Source: Streptomyces sp. TRM70350
Lineage (GTDB): Bacteria > Actinomycetota > Actinomycetes > Streptomycetales > Streptomycetaceae
Direction of reading: 5' to 3'
Assembly (NCBI RefSeq): GCF_019219825.1
Contig: NZ_JAHUXH010000040.1
Span: forward strand, 1 to 54,690
DNA length: 54,690 nt
Both the position numbers and the translations under genes were made by a program. Shown here one piece after another: positions 8,269 to 15,603 of this stretch (the first letter of the stretch is position 1; every line of letters starts with the position of its first letter). Under the pieces are notes generated by a model. That model made no database searches. It worked only from the letters and a program-made list of their open reading frames with translations, and was not told the origin of the DNA.

Positions 8269-8697
8269 TCAGGCCACCAGCCCCGCCAGCTTCCGCAGTG
8301 ACTCGGTCAGCGCGGCCGTCGCCGAGTCCTTGAGCTTGCCCGCCATCAGCGATACCGCCGCGCCGGTGAACTCGCCGTCGATGCGCACCGTCGTGGCGTC
8401 GCCGTCGGGGGCCAGGGTGTAGCGCGTGGCGACGGTCACGGACATCGGGCCCTTGCCGCGGATGGCCAGCACCCGGGCCGGTGTCAGCTCCTCCACGGTC
8501 CACTCGACCTCGGCCGGGAAGCCCATGAGCTTCATGTTCTCCTGGAAGGTCGCGCCGACCTCCAGGGTGGTGGGGCCGCCCTTGGGGAAGCCGGTGTGGG
8601 TCGCGTTCCACTCCCCGTACGCGGACCAGTCCGTGAGCTGTGCCCACACCTTCTCGGCCGGCGCCCCGATGCGTGCCTCCGCGCTGACTTCGGCCAT
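8269..8697 (-). CDS. SRPBCC family protein (Rv0910-like)
   Basis: This 142-residue protein has the START/SRPBCC helix-grip layout: MAEVSAEARIGAPAEKVWAQLTDWSAYGEWNATHTGF at the N terminus, alternating strands through the middle (TFQENMKLMGFPAEVEWTVEELTPARVLAIRGKG) and a long C-terminal helix LMAGKLKDSATAALTESLRKLAGL that would cap the hydrophobic pocket. Related mycobacterial proteins have been described as Rv0910-like toxins, but no antitoxin partner is visible here, so a ligand-binding role is equally possible. A Rho-independent hairpin separates it from PadR. Confidence 0.75.
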   Translation of the reverse strand: MAEVSAEARIGAPAEKVWAQLTDWSAYGEWNATHTGFPKGGPTTLEVGATFQENMKLMGFPAEVEWTVEELTPARVLAIRGKGPMSVTVATRYTLAPDGDATTVRIDGEFTGAAVSLMAGKLKDSATAALTESLRKLAGLVA

Positions 8698-8943
8698 GCG
8701 ACCACCTCTTCGTGTCGGGCTTCGGTGTCGCGGAACGTAGCCGCAGGGTCTGGAACATTCAATACTGATGAACCGTCAGGAAATGGGGGCGCATGGCAAG
8801 GCTGCGCGCGCCCCCGTGGCCGAAACTGCCTGATCTCATCCGTAAGGAGGAGATTCCAGCCGGGGATGTCCCCTGTGCGTGGGACGCGAAAATGGTTCTG
8901 GCCGGGGATGACCGGATCCGAGGAGGCTGATGGGGTAGGGGGT

Positions 8944-9489
8944 GTGCACTCCCCCATCCCCCGGCAGCAGGCCGACGAACACTCCGGTGTGGACAACGAT
9001 GCCAGGCTCAGCGCCGAGCTGACGGCGGTGGTCGCGGCTGCCCGCAGGCGGGCCGTTCGGGACGGGGACCGGCAGATCGACACCGCCCATCTGCTCCACT
9101 CGCTCCTGGAGTACGACCCCGAGGTCCGCGCCGCCTTCGACGGCGAGCCCCAGATCGCCCGGCTGCTCGGCTATCTCGTGCAGCGCAGCATCGGCTACGG
9201 CCTGCGCTGGCAGTCCGCCGTCGAGGACTCCGGCGCGATCCCCGTCGTGACCGGGGTCGCGGGCCACTCGCCGCTGGCCGCCACGGCGATGTCGTACGCC
9301 GAAGAGCGCGCCGCGCGCCGGGGCGACGACGCGGCCCGCGGGGTCGATCTGCTCGCGGGGATCGTCGTGGACCCGCGGTCGCGGGCCGTGGAGGTGCTGG
9401 AGCGTGCCGGGGTGGACGTGCCCGAGCTGTTCCTGCGGATCGAACACGGCTCGCAGGAGTACGCCGGGGGCACCGAAGCCGGTTACTGA
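8944..9489 (+). CDS. Clp N-terminal (Clp-R) domain protein
   Basis: About 181 residues. Two Clp-N repeat halves are visible: ELTAVVAAARRRAVRDGDRQIDTAHLLHSLLEYDPEVRAAF (roughly 23-63) and SPLAATAMSYAEERAARRGDDAARGVDLLAGIVVDPRSRAVEVLERAGVDVPEL (roughly 110-165). This is the substrate/adaptor-binding domain of ClpC and ClpA without any AAA+ module, so the protein may act as an adaptor or decoy. The GTG at 8944 is taken as start. An ATG at 8908 is possible, but GAGGAGG at about 8920 favours the later one. Confidence 0.75.
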   Translation: MHSPIPRQQADEHSGVDNDARLSAELTAVVAAARRRAVRDGDRQIDTAHLLHSLLEYDPEVRAAFDGEPQIARLLGYLVQRSIGYGLRWQSAVEDSGAIPVVTGVAGHSPLAATAMSYAEERAARRGDDAARGVDLLAGIVVDPRSRAVEVLERAGVDVPELFLRIEHGSQEYAGGTEAGY

Positions 9490-9565
9490 CGCCGACCGAC
9501 GTCCAGCCGGTGAGACAGGAGTCATCAGGGGCGACGGTCATGTCGTCGCCTGTCATCATGTCCGG

Positions 9566-10567
9566 GTGCATACGTCAGTCAGCAGTCGGGGCAGCCGCGG
9601 CAAGGGCGCCGGGCTCGCGCTCGCGCTCGGGTCGGCCCTCGCCTTCGGCGGATCGGGAGTCGCGGCCAAGCCGCTGATCGAGGCGGGTCTCGACCCGTTG
9701 CACGTGGTGTGGCTGCGGGTGGCCGGCGCGGCCCTGGTGATGCTGCCGCTCGCCGTGCGCCACCGCGCGCTGCTGCGCCGCCGCCCCGCGCTGCTCGCCG
9801 GGTTCGGACTGCTGGCCGTCGCCGGTGTGCAGGCCTGCTACTTCGCCGCGATCTCCCGTATCCCGGTCGGTGTCGCGCTGCTCGTCGAGTACCTCGCGCC
9901 CGCTCTGGTGCTCGGCTGGGTGCGGTTCGTGCAGCGGCGGCCGGTGACGCGGGCGGCGGGGCTCGGCGTGGTCCTCGCGGTCGGCGGCCTCGCCTGCGTG
10001 GTCGAGGTGTGGGCCGGTCTCGGCTTCGACGCCCTCGGACTTCTGCTCGCCCTCGGCGCCGCCTGCTGCCAGGTCGGCTACTTCGTGCTGTCCGACCAGG
10101 GCAGCGACTCCGGCGCCGACGCCCCCGACCCGCTCGGCGTGATCGCGTACGGCCTCCTGATCGGCGCCGCCGTCCTGACCGTCGTGGCCCGCCCCTGGGG
10201 CATGGACTGGTCGGTGCTCGCGGACCCGGCGCACATGGACGGCACCGCCGTCCCGGCCGCCCTGCTGCTGGCCTGGATCGTGCTGGTCGCGACCGTCGTC
10301 GCGTACGTCACCGGCGTGCTCTCCGTGCGCCGGCTCTCCCCGCAGGTCGCGGGCGTGGTGGCGTGTCTGGAAGCGGTCATCGCGACCGTCCTGGCCTGGG
10401 TGCTGCTCGGCGAGCACCTCTCGGCGCCGCAGATCGTGGGCGGGGTGGTCGTTCTCGTCGGGGCGTTCATCGCGCAGTCGTCGACGCCCGCGAAGGGGTC
10501 CGTGGAGCCGGTGGTGGCCGGTGGCGGGGCCGAACGCGAGTTGTCGGCCCGGGGTACGGCCGCATAG
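9566..10567 (+). CDS. EamA/DMT family permease
   Basis: This 333-residue integral membrane protein has ten predicted helices arranged as two EamA repeats. The first begins GLALALGSALAFGGSGVAAKPLIEAGLDPLHVVWLRVAGAALVMLPLA. The second includes ALGLLLALGAACCQVGYFVLSDQG and ends VVACLEAVIATVLAWVLLGEHLSAPQIVGGVVVLVGAFIAQS, the typical closing motif. Family members export amino acids, nucleosides or small metabolites. The substrate cannot be told. The GTG at 9566 was chosen because the preceding in-frame residues (Cys/His-rich) look noncoding. It may be cotranscribed with the second EamA gene 190 bases downstream. Confidence 0.85.
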   Translation: MHTSVSSRGSRGKGAGLALALGSALAFGGSGVAAKPLIEAGLDPLHVVWLRVAGAALVMLPLAVRHRALLRRRPALLAGFGLLAVAGVQACYFAAISRIPVGVALLVEYLAPALVLGWVRFVQRRPVTRAAGLGVVLAVGGLACVVEVWAGLGFDALGLLLALGAACCQVGYFVLSDQGSDSGADAPDPLGVIAYGLLIGAAVLTVVARPWGMDWSVLADPAHMDGTAVPAALLLAWIVLVATVVAYVTGVLSVRRLSPQVAGVVACLEAVIATVLAWVLLGEHLSAPQIVGGVVVLVGAFIAQSSTPAKGSVEPVVAGGGAERELSARGTAA

Positions 10568-10578
10568 GGTGCTGATCA

Positions 10579-10757
10579 TGTATTCGGACGCACGCGTTCT
10601 TCCGCCTCCGGCCGCCTGAGGCGGGCCCTCCGGACATCCTTGCTCGGCGTGATCTCGCCGGGCCGAACGGTGCTGCCCGCGGAAGACGTCCGCGGACCCC
10701 GCTGAGCGGCGGTCCTTCCCGATCTTCTGCGCTCCCGCGCAACTGCGGAGAACACGC
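10579..10757 (+). other. Leader between two EamA genes: small ORF and hairpin
   Basis: A 13-codon ORF starting ATG TAT TCG (10579-10620) encodes MYSDARVLPPPAA. A hairpin-forming segment follows at about 10697-10718 (GGACC-CCGCT / AGCGG-C-GGTCC, one bulge) before the GTG of the next permease at 10758. The ORF has uncommon Streptomyces codons (CTT, GTT, CCT) and three prolines in a row. It might be an attenuator peptide, but it has no clear ribosome-binding site and could be chance. Confidence 0.25.
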
Positions 10758-11729
10758 GTGTCCACTGTTGCTTCCGGCCTGCCCGTCGGGCGAGGCCTCC
10801 TGTATCTGATCGTCGCCGGTGCCGCCTGGGGCACCGCGGGCGCGGCCGCCTCGCTGGTCTACCGCGCCAGCGACATGGGCTCCGTCGCCCTGTCCTTCTG
10901 GCGCTGCGCGGCCGGCCTGCTCCTGCTGCTCGCGGCCCGTCACCTGCGCCCGCGTCCCGGCGCGGCCCCCACCCCGCGCCCGCGAGTTATCGCGGCCGCC
11001 CCCGAACCGCTCGCCCGCAAGGCCCTCCGGGCCGTCGCCACCGGCCTCGGGCTCGCGGTGTTCCAGACCGCCTACTTCGCCGCCGTGGACGCCACCGGGC
11101 TGGCCGTCGCGACCGTCGTCACGCTCGGCGCCGGTCCCGTCCTCATCGCGCTCGGCGCACGGCTGACCATGGGTGAGCGTCTTGGCCGCCCCGGCGTCCT
11201 GGCCGTCGCGGGCGCGCTCACCGGGCTCGGCGTGCTCGTACTCGGCGGCGAGGACACCGCCGTACGCCCGTGGGGCGTCGTACTCGCCCTGCTGTCCGCC
11301 GCCGGGTACTGCGCGATGACCCTGCTCACCCGCTACTGGGGCCGGGACGGCGGCGCGGACGCCTCCGACACCACCGTCCGGGCGTTCGCGGTCACGACCC
11401 TGTGCCTGCTGCCGTTCGCGCTGGCGGAGGGACTGGTGCCGCACACCGCCGAACCCGCCCTGCTGCTGTGGCTCATGGTGTACATCGCGGCGATCCCCAC
11501 AGCCCTCGCCTACGCCCTCTACTTCGCGGGCGCGGCCGTCGTACGGTCGGCCACCGCGGCCGTGATCATGTTGCTGGAGCCGGTCAGCGCGGCGGTCCTG
11601 GCCGTCACCCTGCTCGGCGAGCGGCTCACCATCGCCACCCTGATCGGCACCTTGCTGATGCTGGGCTCGGTCGCGGGGCCGGCGGTGACCGAGGCGCGTG
11701 CGGCGCGGGCGGCGCCGGCCATCCGCTGA
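10758..11729 (+). CDS. EamA/DMT family permease
   Basis: This 323-residue membrane protein has the same two-repeat, ten-helix layout as the permease upstream but is clearly diverged. Its first repeat is GRGLLYLIVAGAAWGTAGAAASLVYRASDMGSVALSFWRCAAGLLLLLAARHL. The last helices read AAVIMLLEPVSAAVLAVTLLGERLTIATLIGTLLMLGSVAGP. There is a basic, Pro-rich cytoplasmic loop near residues 60-85. The start is the GTG at 10758, after AACTGCGGAGAACACGC (GGAG spacing about 8). The pair of similar permeases may be a duplication. The substrate is unknown. Confidence 0.85.
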   Translation: MSTVASGLPVGRGLLYLIVAGAAWGTAGAAASLVYRASDMGSVALSFWRCAAGLLLLLAARHLRPRPGAAPTPRPRVIAAAPEPLARKALRAVATGLGLAVFQTAYFAAVDATGLAVATVVTLGAGPVLIALGARLTMGERLGRPGVLAVAGALTGLGVLVLGGEDTAVRPWGVVLALLSAAGYCAMTLLTRYWGRDGGADASDTTVRAFAVTTLCLLPFALAEGLVPHTAEPALLLWLMVYIAAIPTALAYALYFAGAAVVRSATAAVIMLLEPVSAAVLAVTLLGERLTIATLIGTLLMLGSVAGPAVTEARAARAAPAIR

Positions 11730-11751
11730 CCGTGCCTCGCAGGGCGCACGA

Positions 11752-11782
11752 GGGTCGGCCCCTTGCTGGTGCGGGCCGACCC
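11752..11782. terminator. Bidirectional hairpin terminator
   Basis: A perfect 10-bp inverted repeat, GGGTCGGCCC (11752-11761) and GGGCCGACCC (11773-11782), with an 11-base loop, lies between the convergent EamA and PPOX stops. Confidence 0.8.
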
Positions 11783-11790
11783 CCGTGGGG

Positions 11791-12495
11791 TCACGGCGCC
11801 GCGAGGTAGTCGGGCACCTCGGTTCCGGGCGCCAGGTCGGCGTCCGGGACCGGGGCCTCGTACCCCTTGCGCAGCGGGACCACGCCCGCCCAGTGAGGGA
11901 GGGCGAGGTCCTCGGGCTCGTCGTTGACGCCGCCGGTGCGGAGCTTGGCGGAGACCTCGTCGAGGTCGAGGCGGATGACGGCGGTGGCGGCCAGTTCCTT
12001 CTTGTTGGCGGGCCGGGAGTCGCGCGACCGGCCCGGCACGACGTGGTCGACCAGCGCGTCCAGCGCCAGCCGCTTCTCCTCGGGATCCGTGACGTCGTGG
12101 GCGATGCCGTGCACCACCACGGAGCGGTAGTTGATCGAGTGGTGGAAGGCCGAGCGGGCCAGGATCAGGGCATCGACGTGCGTGACCGTCAGGCACACCG
12201 GGAGACCGGGGTCGGCCTGACCGGTCATCCGCAGCGGGCGCGAGCCGGTCGAGCCGTGCACGTAGAGCCGCTCGCCGACCCGGCCGTACAGCGTCGGCAG
12301 GACCACCGGAGCGCCGTCGCGGACGAAGCCGAGGTGGCAGACGTAGCCCTCGTCGAGTATCGCGTGCACCAGGTCCTTGTCGTAGGACGCGCGGTTCGGG
12401 GAGCGGGTGGGGACGGTGCGGTCGGTCGGGGTGTAGGCGGCGGGCGGCGACGTCGTCTCCTGGGTCCCCTGCATGGACTCCTGGCTCCCCTGCAT
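11791..12495 (-). CDS. Pyridoxamine 5'-phosphate oxidase family (flavin reductase-like) protein
   Basis: This 234-residue split-barrel FMN-binding protein has YDKDLVHAILDEGYVCHLGFVRDGAPVVLPTLYGRVGERLYVHGSTGSRPLR (roughly 38-88), the N-terminal strand pair and phosphate-binding region of the family. The second half carries FHHSINYRSVVVHG. Such proteins bind FMN, F420 or heme; the actual reaction is unknown. The first 14 residues are a 7-residue tandem repeat (MQGSQES MQGTQET) from a 21-bp DNA duplication, so two ATGs (12495, 12474) each have a GGAG-type site. It is divergent from a MocR-type gene, which suggests control by that PLP-sensing regulator. Confidence 0.85.
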   Translation of the reverse strand: MQGSQESMQGTQETTSPPAAYTPTDRTVPTRSPNRASYDKDLVHAILDEGYVCHLGFVRDGAPVVLPTLYGRVGERLYVHGSTGSRPLRMTGQADPGLPVCLTVTHVDALILARSAFHHSINYRSVVVHGIAHDVTDPEEKRLALDALVDHVVPGRSRDSRPANKKELAATAVIRLDLDEVSAKLRTGGVNDEPEDLALPHWAGVVPLRKGYEAPVPDADLAPGTEVPDYLAAP

Positions 12496-12506
12496 GGCGT
12501 CTCCAT

Positions 12507-12518
12507 TGCACTAGTGCA
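12507..12518. promoter_or_regulatory. TGCACTAGTGCA palindrome, probable MocR operator
   Basis: A perfect 12-bp palindrome lies in the 34-base gap between the divergent PPOX and MocR genes. A further half-site, GTGCTAG, overlaps the MocR start codon at 12530. The position over both promoters suits a regulator controlling itself and the PPOX gene. Confidence 0.55.
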
Positions 12519-12529
12519 TACTTGGCTTT

Positions 12530-13852
12530 GTGCTAGGAGAGTATCCGATCGAAGGCCGGGGCGCAGCGGAGATCTCCGCGAGCGTGGAGCGCGCGGTGGC
12601 GGCGGGCGAGCTGGAACCGGGGCAACTGCTGCCGCCGCTACGGGAGTTGGCTGCGCGGCTCGGTGTGAACCCGAACACCGTGGCCGCCGCCTACCGGATC
12701 CTGCGTGAGCGCGGGGTCATCGAGACCGACGGGCGGCGCGGCAGCCGGGTGCGGCACAAACCGGCCACCACCGGGCGCGAGGAACTCGGGGTGGACGTAC
12801 CGGAGGGCGTGCGGGACATGGCCGCCGGGAACCCGGACCCGGCGTTGCTGCCGTCGCTGGCCGCGGTCTTCGCACGGGCGGCGGACCGGGAGCCGGTGCT
12901 GTACGGGGACGAGCCCGTGGAGCCCGAGCTGGCCCGTCTGACGCGGGCAGAGCTGGACGCCGGGGGAGTGCCCGCGGGCCCGATCGTGGTGACCTCCGGT
13001 TCGCTGGACGCCATCGAGCGGGTCCTGGCCGCCCACCTCAAGCCCGGGGACGCCGTCGCCGTGGAGGATCCCGGGTGGGGCGGTTTGCTCGACCTGGTCC
13101 CGGCGCTCGGCCTGCGCACCCTCCCCGTCGCCCTCGACGACGACGGACCGCTCCCCGACCACGTGGACCGCGCCCTCGAGGCGGGCGCCCGGGCCCTCGT
13201 CGTCACGGACCGCGCGCAGAACCCCACCGGCGCCGCGCTGACCGCCGTACGCGCGCGTGCGCTGCGCTCCGTGCTCCGTAGGCATCCGGCGACCCTGCTG
13301 ATCGAGGACGACCACGGCCACGGCTTCGTCGACCTGCCCCTGCACCCCCTGGCCGGTGTCACTCACCACTGGGCCTTCGTCCGCTCGGCGGCCAAGGCCT
13401 ACGGCCCCGACCTGCGGCTCGCCGTGCTCACCGGGGACGAGGTCACGCTGGACCGGGTGCGCGGACGGCAGCGGCTCGGACCCGGCTGGGTCAGCCGGAT
13501 CACCCAGCGGGCGGTGGCACGGCTGTGGGCCGACGGTGCGGTGGACCCGGCGGAGGTGGCGGCGGCGTACGGTCGGCGCCGGGGCGCGCTGATCGACGCG
13601 CTCGCACGGCGCGGGGTGACGGCGTACGGGCGCAGCGGCCTGAACGTCTGGATCCCGGTGCCGGACGAGACGGCGGCCGTCGCCCGTCTGCTGCACGCCG
13701 GGTGGGCGGTCGCCCCCGGCGCCCGCTTCCGGTTGAGCGCTCCCCCCGGTATCCGGGTCACTGTCTCGACGCTCACGGAGGCCGAGTCGGAACCGCTGGC
13801 CGAGGCGATCGCCGCGGCCGTCCGCGTGGCGTCGGTGCGGAGCTATGTGTAG
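12530..13852 (+). CDS. MocR-type regulator: GntR HTH fused to class I aminotransferase domain
   Basis: The protein has 440 residues. The N terminus is a GntR winged helix (GAAEISASVERAVAAGELEPGQLLPPLRELAARLGVNPNTVAAAYRILRERGVI, residues 11-64). The rest is a fold-type I aminotransferase domain with NPDPALLPSL, VTDRAQNPTGA (Asn231), LIEDDHGH (about 258-264) and RSAAKAYGPDLRLA, where Lys289 should hold PLP. Regulators of this class sense PLP or related compounds. The start is a GTG followed by CTAGGAGAG, with little room for an upstream ribosome-binding site, so translation may be leaderless. The last 17 codons are copied in a downstream 177-bp tandem repeat. Confidence 0.9.
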   Translation: MLGEYPIEGRGAAEISASVERAVAAGELEPGQLLPPLRELAARLGVNPNTVAAAYRILRERGVIETDGRRGSRVRHKPATTGREELGVDVPEGVRDMAAGNPDPALLPSLAAVFARAADREPVLYGDEPVEPELARLTRAELDAGGVPAGPIVVTSGSLDAIERVLAAHLKPGDAVAVEDPGWGGLLDLVPALGLRTLPVALDDDGPLPDHVDRALEAGARALVVTDRAQNPTGAALTAVRARALRSVLRRHPATLLIEDDHGHGFVDLPLHPLAGVTHHWAFVRSAAKAYGPDLRLAVLTGDEVTLDRVRGRQRLGPGWVSRITQRAVARLWADGAVDPAEVAAAYGRRRGALIDALARRGVTAYGRSGLNVWIPVPDETAAVARLLHAGWAVAPGARFRLSAPPGIRVTVSTLTEAESEPLAEAIAAAVRVASVRSYV

Positions 13853-14199
13853 GGGTGTGGAGGGGGCGGTCGTCGTTCGTCTGTTGTATGCCGGGTGGCC
13901 GCTTTGGGTTGGGCGCCCTGCCTGGTGTGCGGGGTGCTGTTTCGGCGGTCGCGGAGGCCGGGGTCGGAGTCGCTGGCCGGGGCGATCGCCGCGGCCGTCC
14001 GCGTGGCGTCGGTGCGGAGCTATGTGTAGGGGTGTGGAGGGGGCGGTCGTCGTTCGTCTGTTGTATGCCGGGTGGCCGCTTTGGGTTGGGCGCCCTGCCT
14101 GGTGTGCGGGGTGCTGTTTCGGCGGTCGCGGAGGCCGGGTCGGAGTCGCTGGGCGGGGCGGTCGTCGTGGCCGTCCGCGTGGCGTCGGTGCGGAGCAGT
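13775..14199. repeat. 177-bp tandem repeat, two full copies and a partial third
   Basis: The sequence covering the last 25 codons of the MocR gene and about 100 bases beyond it is repeated in tandem. The landmark GCCGTCCGCG recurs at 13817, 13994 and 14170, giving periods of 177 and 176 bp. Copies 1 and 2 are nearly identical from the GGCGATCGCC at 13804 onward. Copy 3 has diverged (GGTCGTCGTGG for GATCGCCGCGG) and stops near 14199. Each copy carries the end of the coding sequence but only the first is in frame. No protein is supported across 13853-14228. Confidence 0.9.
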
Positions 14200-14228
14200 G
14201 CGGAGGGGGCGTCTGGGACGATGGCGGT

Positions 14229-14561
14229 ATGGACGAGGACGTCATCCCGATCCTGCGCGTGGCCGACGCCGCCGCAGCGGTCCGCTGGTACGAGCGCCTG
14301 GGCTTCGCCCAGCAGTGGGAGCACCGTTTCGAACCGGGGCTCCCGGCGTTCGTGGAGGTGGCCCGGGGACCGGTGAGCCTGTTCCTGTCGGAGCACACCG
14401 GCGACGCCCGGCCCGACACGCTGGTCTATCTGCGGCTCGCCGACGTCGACGAGGTCGCCGCCGAGTTCGCCGTGCCGGTGCGGGAAGCCCCGTGGGCCCG
14501 TGAGGTCGAACTGCGCGACCCCGACGGCAACCGGCTGCGGATCGGCACGCCGAAGGACTGA
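14229..14561 (+). CDS. Glyoxalase/bleomycin-resistance superfamily (VOC) protein
   Basis: This 110-residue single VOC-fold protein reads VIPILRVADAAAAVRWYERLGFAQQWEHRFEPGLPAFVEVARGPVSLFLSEHTGD, then VDEVAAEFAVPVREAPWAREVELRDPDGNRLRIGTP. The PWA-x-E-x4-DPDGN ending is typical of bleomycin-binding proteins and the dioxygenase superfamily. Such proteins may sequester a drug or catalyse a metal-dependent reaction. Nothing nearby narrows this down. It lies directly after the tandem repeat. The ATG at 14229 has a weak upstream site. Confidence 0.85.
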   Translation: MDEDVIPILRVADAAAAVRWYERLGFAQQWEHRFEPGLPAFVEVARGPVSLFLSEHTGDARPDTLVYLRLADVDEVAAEFAVPVREAPWAREVELRDPDGNRLRIGTPKD

Positions 14562-14599
14562 GCGCCGGGCAGGCCGAAGGGGACGGACTGGCCGACGTA

Positions 14600-15529
14600 T
14601 CAGCTCCGGGGCCGTACCTGCGTCAGGGCCGCCCCCGCGAGGACGATCACCGCGCCGACCGGCGTCGACCACGTCAGGGACTCGCCGAGGATGGCGACGC
14701 CCGCGGCCGTGGCGATGACCGGGATGAAGTAGGTGACCATCTGCGCGGTGGTCGGGCCGACCTCGGCGACCAAGCCGTACTGGATGAGCACCGCCAGGCC
14801 TGTGCCCAAGGCGCCCAGGGCCGCGACGGCGAGCAGCGGCACGACCGGGAAGCGGGTCGGCATGCTGGTGAACAGCGGTGTGACGACGGCCAGTTGGAGC
14901 GTGGCCAGCAGCAGCTGGGCCCCGGTCAGGGACAGATGCGAGTCGCCGGACCCGGCCAGGGTGCGGCGGACGTGGATCCAGCCGACCGGGTAGCTGAGCG
15001 AGGCCAGCAGCGCGAGGGCCGTGCCCGTGGGGTCGACGCCGGTGAAGCCCTGCCAGGCGCCCAGCACCGTCAGGACCCCGAGGAAGCCCAGGCCCAGACC
15101 CGCCACCCGCACCCGGGTGGGCCGGTCCTCGGAGAGGGCCACCAGGGACAGGGCCATGCCCCACAGCGGCGAGGTGGCGTTGCAGATGCCGGCGAGCGTG
15201 GACGGAATCGTCAGCTCCGCGTAGGCGAACAGGGAGAACGGCAGGGCGTTGAGCAGGAACGCGGCGACCGTCAGATGGGCCCAGGTACGCGCCCCGCGCG
15301 GGAGCCGCTCGCGCTTCATGGCCATCGCCGCCGCGAGCACCGCCGTACCGAACACCAGACGGCCGAGGGTCACCTGGAAGGGGGCGTAGCCGTCGGTGCC
15401 CACCTTGATGAGCAGGAAGCTGAATCCCCACACCAGCGACAGGGCGGCGAAGCGGATTCTCCAGTCGATCGTCCGGCGGGCGGGGGCGCGTACAGGACGG
15501 TGGGCGGCGTTGGTGGTGGCGGTGGTCAC
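14600..15529 (-). CDS. EamA/DMT family permease
   Basis: This 309-residue ten-helix permease starts in IDWRIRFAALSLVWGFSFLLIKVGTDGYAPFQVTLGRLVFGTAVLAAAMAMKRERLPRG and closes with MVTYFIPVIATAAGVAILGESLTWSTPVGAVIVLAGAALTQVRP, both typical EamA features. The GTG at 15529 is chosen because AAGGTGG sits just before it. An upstream ATG at 15565 would place the start inside the operator region. It is divergently transcribed from a LysR regulator, a frequent pairing in which LysR induces an exporter. The substrate is unknown. Confidence 0.85.
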   Translation of the reverse strand: MTTATTNAAHRPVRAPARRTIDWRIRFAALSLVWGFSFLLIKVGTDGYAPFQVTLGRLVFGTAVLAAAMAMKRERLPRGARTWAHLTVAAFLLNALPFSLFAYAELTIPSTLAGICNATSPLWGMALSLVALSEDRPTRVRVAGLGLGFLGVLTVLGAWQGFTGVDPTGTALALLASLSYPVGWIHVRRTLAGSGDSHLSLTGAQLLLATLQLAVVTPLFTSMPTRFPVVPLLAVAALGALGTGLAVLIQYGLVAEVGPTTAQMVTYFIPVIATAAGVAILGESLTWSTPVGAVIVLAGAALTQVRPRS

Positions 15530-15551
15530 GGAAGCCACCTTGCTGAAAACA

Positions 15552-15593
15552 ATCTCGTAGTACAAGCGAGATTTCGCACGCGGTATCTCGTAG
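15552..15593. promoter_or_regulatory. LysR-type operator in divergent promoter
   Basis: ATCTCG (15552-15557) and CGAGAT (15567-15572) form an inverted repeat with a 9-base gap. A third ATCTCGTAG at 15585-15593 repeats 15552-15560 exactly, 33 bases away (about three helical turns). This suits a LysR tetramer contacting a recognition and an activation site between the two genes. Confidence 0.6.
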
Positions 15594-15603
15594 CATTGCT
15601 TAT

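Noticed and set aside
9566..11729. The two EamA genes as a single gene split by a frameshift
   Set aside because: Each encodes a complete ten-helix protein with its own start, and 190 noncoding bases separate them.
13525..14376. Plus-strand frame with two nearly identical repeated protein blocks
   Set aside because: The protein repeats only reflect the 177-bp DNA repeat. The frame overlaps the MocR and VOC genes out of phase and has no domain.
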